Source of the DNA: Pseudomonadota bacterium
Lineage (GTDB): Bacteria > Myxococcota_A > UBA9042
Assembly: GCA_005792545.1 (NCBI GenBank)
Contig: SXRM01000417.1
Span: forward strand, 1 to 58,904
DNA length: 58,904 nt
Reading direction: 5' to 3'
The translations under genes and the position numbers were made by a program. Positions 56,503 through 58,904 of the stretch are shown here, piece by piece (the first letter of the stretch is position 1; every line of letters starts with the position of its first letter). The notes below the pieces were generated by a model. That model was not told where the DNA came from. It searched no databases and saw only the letters and a list, made by a program, of their open reading frames with translations.

Positions 56503-56841
56503 TTACCCCAAGTCCAGCGCCAGCCGCAGCGCTTGGTTCAGCTGGTCCAGTTGCCTGGGTGCCAGACTGCCCACGTAGTCCGAGAGCAAATCGCGGGGCA
56601 GGCTGGTGATGCCATCACAGCGAATCGCGCTGTCGTGGAGCAGCCCCTCTGCCGCACCTACCGCCACTTCAGTGTCCAAACCCAAGCGTCGGGTGTGCAC
56701 TGGCGCGCACGCGATGACCGGAAAACGTGACAGCAGGGCTGTCTGCCGCGCCACGACCACAAAAACGCGGGCCGTCTTGGGATCGCCAGAGGGGTGGCGA
56801 ACACGGTAGAGTTGACCGCGAAGCAGTTGGACCGGAGGCAT
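56503..56841 (-). CDS. PemK/MazF-family toxin
   Basis: The 112-residue protein shows the MazF pattern: RGQLYRVRHPSGDPKTARVF at the start, VIACAPVHTRRLGLDTEVAV, DSAIRCDGITSL (toxin-specific core) and VGSLAPRQLDQLNQAL. MazF toxins are sequence-specific endoribonucleases. The start at 56841 is 3 bases after the antitoxin stop, so the two are cotranscribed and coupled. No truncation or missing key segment is seen. Confidence 0.88.
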   Translation of the reverse strand: MPPVQLLRGQLYRVRHPSGDPKTARVFVVVARQTALLSRFPVIACAPVHTRRLGLDTEVAVGAAEGLLHDSAIRCDGITSLPRDLLSDYVGSLAPRQLDQLNQALRLALDLG

Positions 56842-56844
56842 GGG

Positions 56845-57090
56845 TCAGTCCAGCCGGGCAAAAGGATCCGCTGAGAAACGAAGCACATCCAGCGTATCCT
56901 CGTTTTCTTCATCGGCGATTTGGTTGAGAAGGCGCAGCTCGCGTTCTTGCTGTTCGGCGAGTTCCTTCTCGCGCGCCATTTTCGCGACGGCCTGCTCAAT
57001 AACTCGAGATCGCTGGCCTTTGGTCCCGCCGAGGTACGCCAGTCGGGCTAGGGTCTCGCTACTGAGGGTGACGGCGGTCTTGATCATCAT
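56845..57090 (-). CDS. Ribbon-helix-helix-type antitoxin of the MazF pair
   Basis: The 81-residue protein begins MMIKTAVTLSSETLARLAYL. Its N-terminal part fits a ribbon-helix-helix DNA-binding domain (beta-strand KTAVTLS, then two helices, GQRSRVIEQAVAKMA), followed by a charged helical toxin-binding tail (LLNQIADEENEDTLDVL). Either of two adjacent ATGs (57090, 57087) may be used. RHH antitoxins repress their own operon; palindromes flank the promoter at 57090-57144. Upstream in-frame sequence (to 57327) contains the operator and promoter and is not coding. Confidence 0.75.
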   Translation of the reverse strand: MMIKTAVTLSSETLARLAYLGGTKGQRSRVIEQAVAKMAREKELAEQQERELRLLNQIADEENEDTLDVLRFSADPFARLD

Positions 57091-57144
57091 ACCGCTACGG
57101 TAGCCGCAGCAGATGCCGCTGTCAATACCGCCACCTGGTGGTAT
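57090..57144 (-). promoter_or_regulatory. Promoter and operator-like palindromes of the toxin-antitoxin operon
   Basis: On the minus strand, TTGACA (57120-57125) is followed 17 bases later by TACCGT (57097-57102), a sigma-70-type promoter. TACCGTAGCGGTA (57090-57102) is a perfect 5-bp palindrome with a 3-base centre covering the -10 hexamer and reaching the start codon. ATACCACCAGGTGGCGGTAT (57125-57144) is an 8-bp-arm palindrome with one mismatch at the -35 element. This is typical autoregulation by an antitoxin. Confidence 0.65.
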
Positions 57145-57190
57145 CTTGACCGGCCGGCCCAGGTTTTGGTTTCGCCAGCAAAGTGACACC

Positions 57191-57219
57191 GCGACACGTC
57201 CCACCTGCGACACGTCCCA
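57191..57219 (+). promoter_or_regulatory. Direct repeat, candidate enhancer of the kinase promoter
   Basis: GCGACACGTCCCA occurs at 57191-57203 and again at 57207-57219, 16 bases apart start to start. It lies about 100-127 bases upstream of the sigma-54 promoter at 57318, a classic distance for an activator site. Which EBP binds is unknown. Confidence 0.5.
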
Positions 57220-57317
57220 TCGTCCCAATCGACGCCACTGCCGCGCGCGCGCCCCCACGTCCGCGCAAGAACCGCGCACAGCCACGCCGCCGCGGACCAG
57301 ACCAGTCGTGCTGACCC

Positions 57318-57333
57318 TGGCACGCAACTTGCA
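57318..57333 (+). promoter_or_regulatory. Sigma-54 promoter of the Ser/Thr kinase gene
   Basis: TGGCACGCAACTTGCA is an exact match to TGGCACG-N4-TTGCA, 47 bases upstream of the kinase ATG at 57381. Confidence 0.85.
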
Positions 57334-57380
57334 CGCCCTGCTGGCGCTTGCCGCGCCGCCGCGCCCAGACCAGGTAACCC

Positions 57381-58904
57381 ATGGCCGAATCCACCTCCAG
57401 CGTCACCACCAGGGTGTGCCCTGTGTGCGGCGAATTGACCGCCGCCAACCACTGCCCCAAAGACGGCACCACCACCGTCGCCCAGACCGAGCACCAGAAG
57501 GCCGCGACCGCATTCAAGCCTGGCGAAATCGTGGGCGGCCGCTACCGCATCACCGGCACCCTGGGCCGCGGCGGCTTTGGCGCGGTCTACGCTGCCGAGC
57601 ACACGGGCACCTTGCAGAAAGTCGCGCTCAAGATGCTGGCGCTCGATCACAGCGCTGCTGGCGGCGACGACACCGTCAAGCGCTTTTTCAAGGAGGCGCA
57701 GGTCACCGCCAACCTGAACCACCCCAACACGGTGCGCGTGTTTGACGTCGGTCAGACCGACGAAGGGCCGCTGTACATCGCGATGGAGATGCTCAAAGGC
57801 GCGTCGCTCGAGCAGGTGCTGCGCCGTCAGGCCAAGGCCGGCCAGACCATGCAGGAAATTCAGGTGCTCGATATCGCGATTCCGATCCTGCGGTCGCTGG
57901 CCGAGGCGCATAAGGCCGGCCTCGTGCATCGCGACATCAAGCCGGCGAACATCATGATCGTGCCCGGCCCCGAGGACGAACCCCTGGTCAAGGTGCTCGA
58001 CTTCGGCATCGCGCGCACCACCGACAGTTCGCTCACGGGCAGCGGCCGCGCGCTCGGCACGCCGCAGTACATGAGCCCTGAGCAGTGCCGGGGTCGCCCG
58101 CTCGACGGTCGCGCGGATTTGTATGCGCTTGGAATCATGCTCTACCGCTGCGCCACCGGCAAGCTGCCGTTCGAGCACGAAGACCTGATGGCGCTGATGT
58201 ACAGCCACACCCACGACTCGCTGCCTGACCCGCGGGCGTCGACCGTCAGCCCGCTATCCGACGGCTTTGTAGCGACGCTGGTCAAGGCCACGGCCAAGGA
58301 GCCAAGCGATCGCTACGCCGACGCTCGTGAGATGCGGATGGCGTGTGAAGCGCTGCGCGGCGGTGCTTGGGCAGCGACGCCCAGTTTTCCTGTAGCGACC
58401 GCTGCCGACGGCGACAGTGGCAGGCCCACCACGCCCTATCAGGTTTCTGCGCGCACCGGGCGCGATGGCGAGGCAGCCGTGGCCGGCGATGACCCGATGC
58501 CTCGGACGCCCACCGGCACCATCGCCGTGTCGAACACCCTGGCCGGGATCCTGACGCAGGAGTTGCGCGACCAGGAGGCGCAAGCGGTGGTGCAACGTCA
58601 GTCCGACGAAGCCGCCACCATCGCCGTCGCAGCCGCAGCCGCGCAACTGGCGAGCGCCCGGGCACCAAGTAGCGCCAAGACGCTGGCCATGGACAGCGCG
58701 GAATTTGCGCCCCGTGCTGCCGCGGGCCCTGCCGCCAGCGGTTCGCCCGCGCCTGCGTCGTCCACAGTGAAGTGGATCGCCATCGCGGTCGGCGCCGCCA
58801 CACTGGTCGGCGCGGCCCTGGTCTGGCAAGGCCAGCCGGCGGCGCCTCCGCCTGTGGCAGCCCCCCAGCCGCAGGACGCGCCCACGGCGGCCGCGCCGGT
58901 TGCC
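57381..58904 (+). CDS. Hanks-type Ser/Thr protein kinase, cut by the window end
   Basis: ATG 57381 follows AGGT and a sigma-54 promoter. The visible 508 codons begin MAESTSSVTTRVCPVCGELT with a Cys pair (CPVCG) and a zinc-ribbon-like HCPKDG. The catalytic domain (about 55-320) has GRGGFGAVYAAE, VALKML, HRDIKPAN, DFGIAR and GTPQYMSPEQ. A Pro/Ala/Ser-rich juxtamembrane part and the membrane helix WIAIAVGAATLVGAALVW follow, then Pro/Ala-rich sequence to the end of the window. All catalytic motifs are intact. It may signal to the FHA EBP encoded 8 kb away, but that is inference. Confidence 0.9.
   Translation, partial: MAESTSSVTTRVCPVCGELTAANHCPKDGTTTVAQTEHQKAATAFKPGEIVGGRYRITGTLGRGGFGAVYAAEHTGTLQKVALKMLALDHSAAGGDDTVKRFFKEAQVTANLNHPNTVRVFDVGQTDEGPLYIAMEMLKGASLEQVLRRQAKAGQTMQEIQVLDIAIPILRSLAEAHKAGLVHRDIKPANIMIVPGPEDEPLVKVLDFGIARTTDSSLTGSGRALGTPQYMSPEQCRGRPLDGRADLYALGIMLYRCATGKLPFEHEDLMALMYSHTHDSLPDPRASTVSPLSDGFVATLVKATAKEPSDRYADAREMRMACEALRGGAWAATPSFPVATAADGDSGRPTTPYQVSARTGRDGEAAVAGDDPMPRTPTGTIAVSNTLAGILTQELRDQEAQAVVQRQSDEAATIAVAAAAAQLASARAPSSAKTLAMDSAEFAPRAAAGPAASGSPAPASSTVKWIAIAVGAATLVGAALVWQGQPAAPPPVAAPQPQDAPTAAAPVA

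Noticed and set aside
56845..57327. A 160-residue form of the antitoxin
   Set aside because: The upstream 79 codons contain the promoter and palindromes and part of another promoter; the adjacent ATG pair at 57085-57090 begins the RHH domain.
1..58904. tRNA, rRNA, riboswitch or strong intrinsic terminators
   Set aside because: I looked for tRNA-like cloverleaf ends, rRNA signature sequences and GC hairpins followed by T-runs and saw none that I could defend by eye.

Overview
The window is about 59 kb of GC-rich DNA in which almost every base is coding and genes abut or overlap. Gene content points to a Myxococcota-type (deltaproteobacterial) predator or biopolymer degrader: several giant secreted lipoproteins built from cysteine-rich CDDGxxCTxDxC units, CARDB, IPT/TIG, VCBS/FG-GAP, LamG-like, NHL and Kelch modules, two Hanks-type Ser/Thr kinases, two sigma-54 enhancer-binding proteins (EBPs) and four near-perfect sigma-54 promoters. 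This lineage call is inference from protein architecture; no rRNA or tRNA gene was seen.

Layout. 1-719: debris of mobile DNA (IS-like inverted ends, an IS110 transposase start, a degenerate copy of a 136-bp repeat). 720-1748: cysteine-rich lipoprotein. 1749-6767: a 5-kb accessory segment bounded by a 69-bp direct repeat (1680-1748 and 6768-6836, 68/69 identical). It holds a broken PIN toxin/antitoxin pair, a decayed YaaW-like cassette split by a 136-bp repeat, a sigma-54 EBP, and divergently an intact YaaW-like three-gene cassette with a canonical sigma-54 promoter and an upstream inverted repeat. 6983-10706: esterase, WbuB-type glycosyltransferase and heparinase II/III-like protein, coupled by stop/start overlaps. 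10720-19301: a giant CARDB/PPC lipoprotein plus a cytoplasmic repeat/propeller protein. 19473-20783: tRNA nucleotidyltransferase. 20660-25467: iron uptake (feoA, feoB, FeoB-associated Cys protein) with a Fur-family gene nearby. 25472-33997: periplasmic protein, FtsK, LolA-like carrier, Ser/Thr kinase, MepA-like endopeptidase, DUF1810 protein. 34100-40805: an IPT/VCBS giant carrying three frameshifts. 40827-46204: small secreted protein, cyclophilin, Cys-rich/NHL giant lipoprotein. 46573-56442: DUF2325 protein, FHA-domain EBP and a 2,110-residue lipoprotein, the last two each behind a sigma-54 promoter. 56503-57144: MazF-type toxin-antitoxin pair with operator-like palindromes. 57381-end: sigma-54-driven Ser/Thr kinase, cut by the window end.

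How they may work together. Two sigma-54 circuits stand out. One is local: the EBP at 3358-4716 probably drives the divergent YaaW cassette. The other links a phosphothreonine-reading FHA EBP, a giant surface lipoprotein and a Ser/Thr kinase, all with the same promoter class. The most unusual part of the window is the repeat-bounded YaaW segment, with one intact and one decayed version of the cassette side by side.
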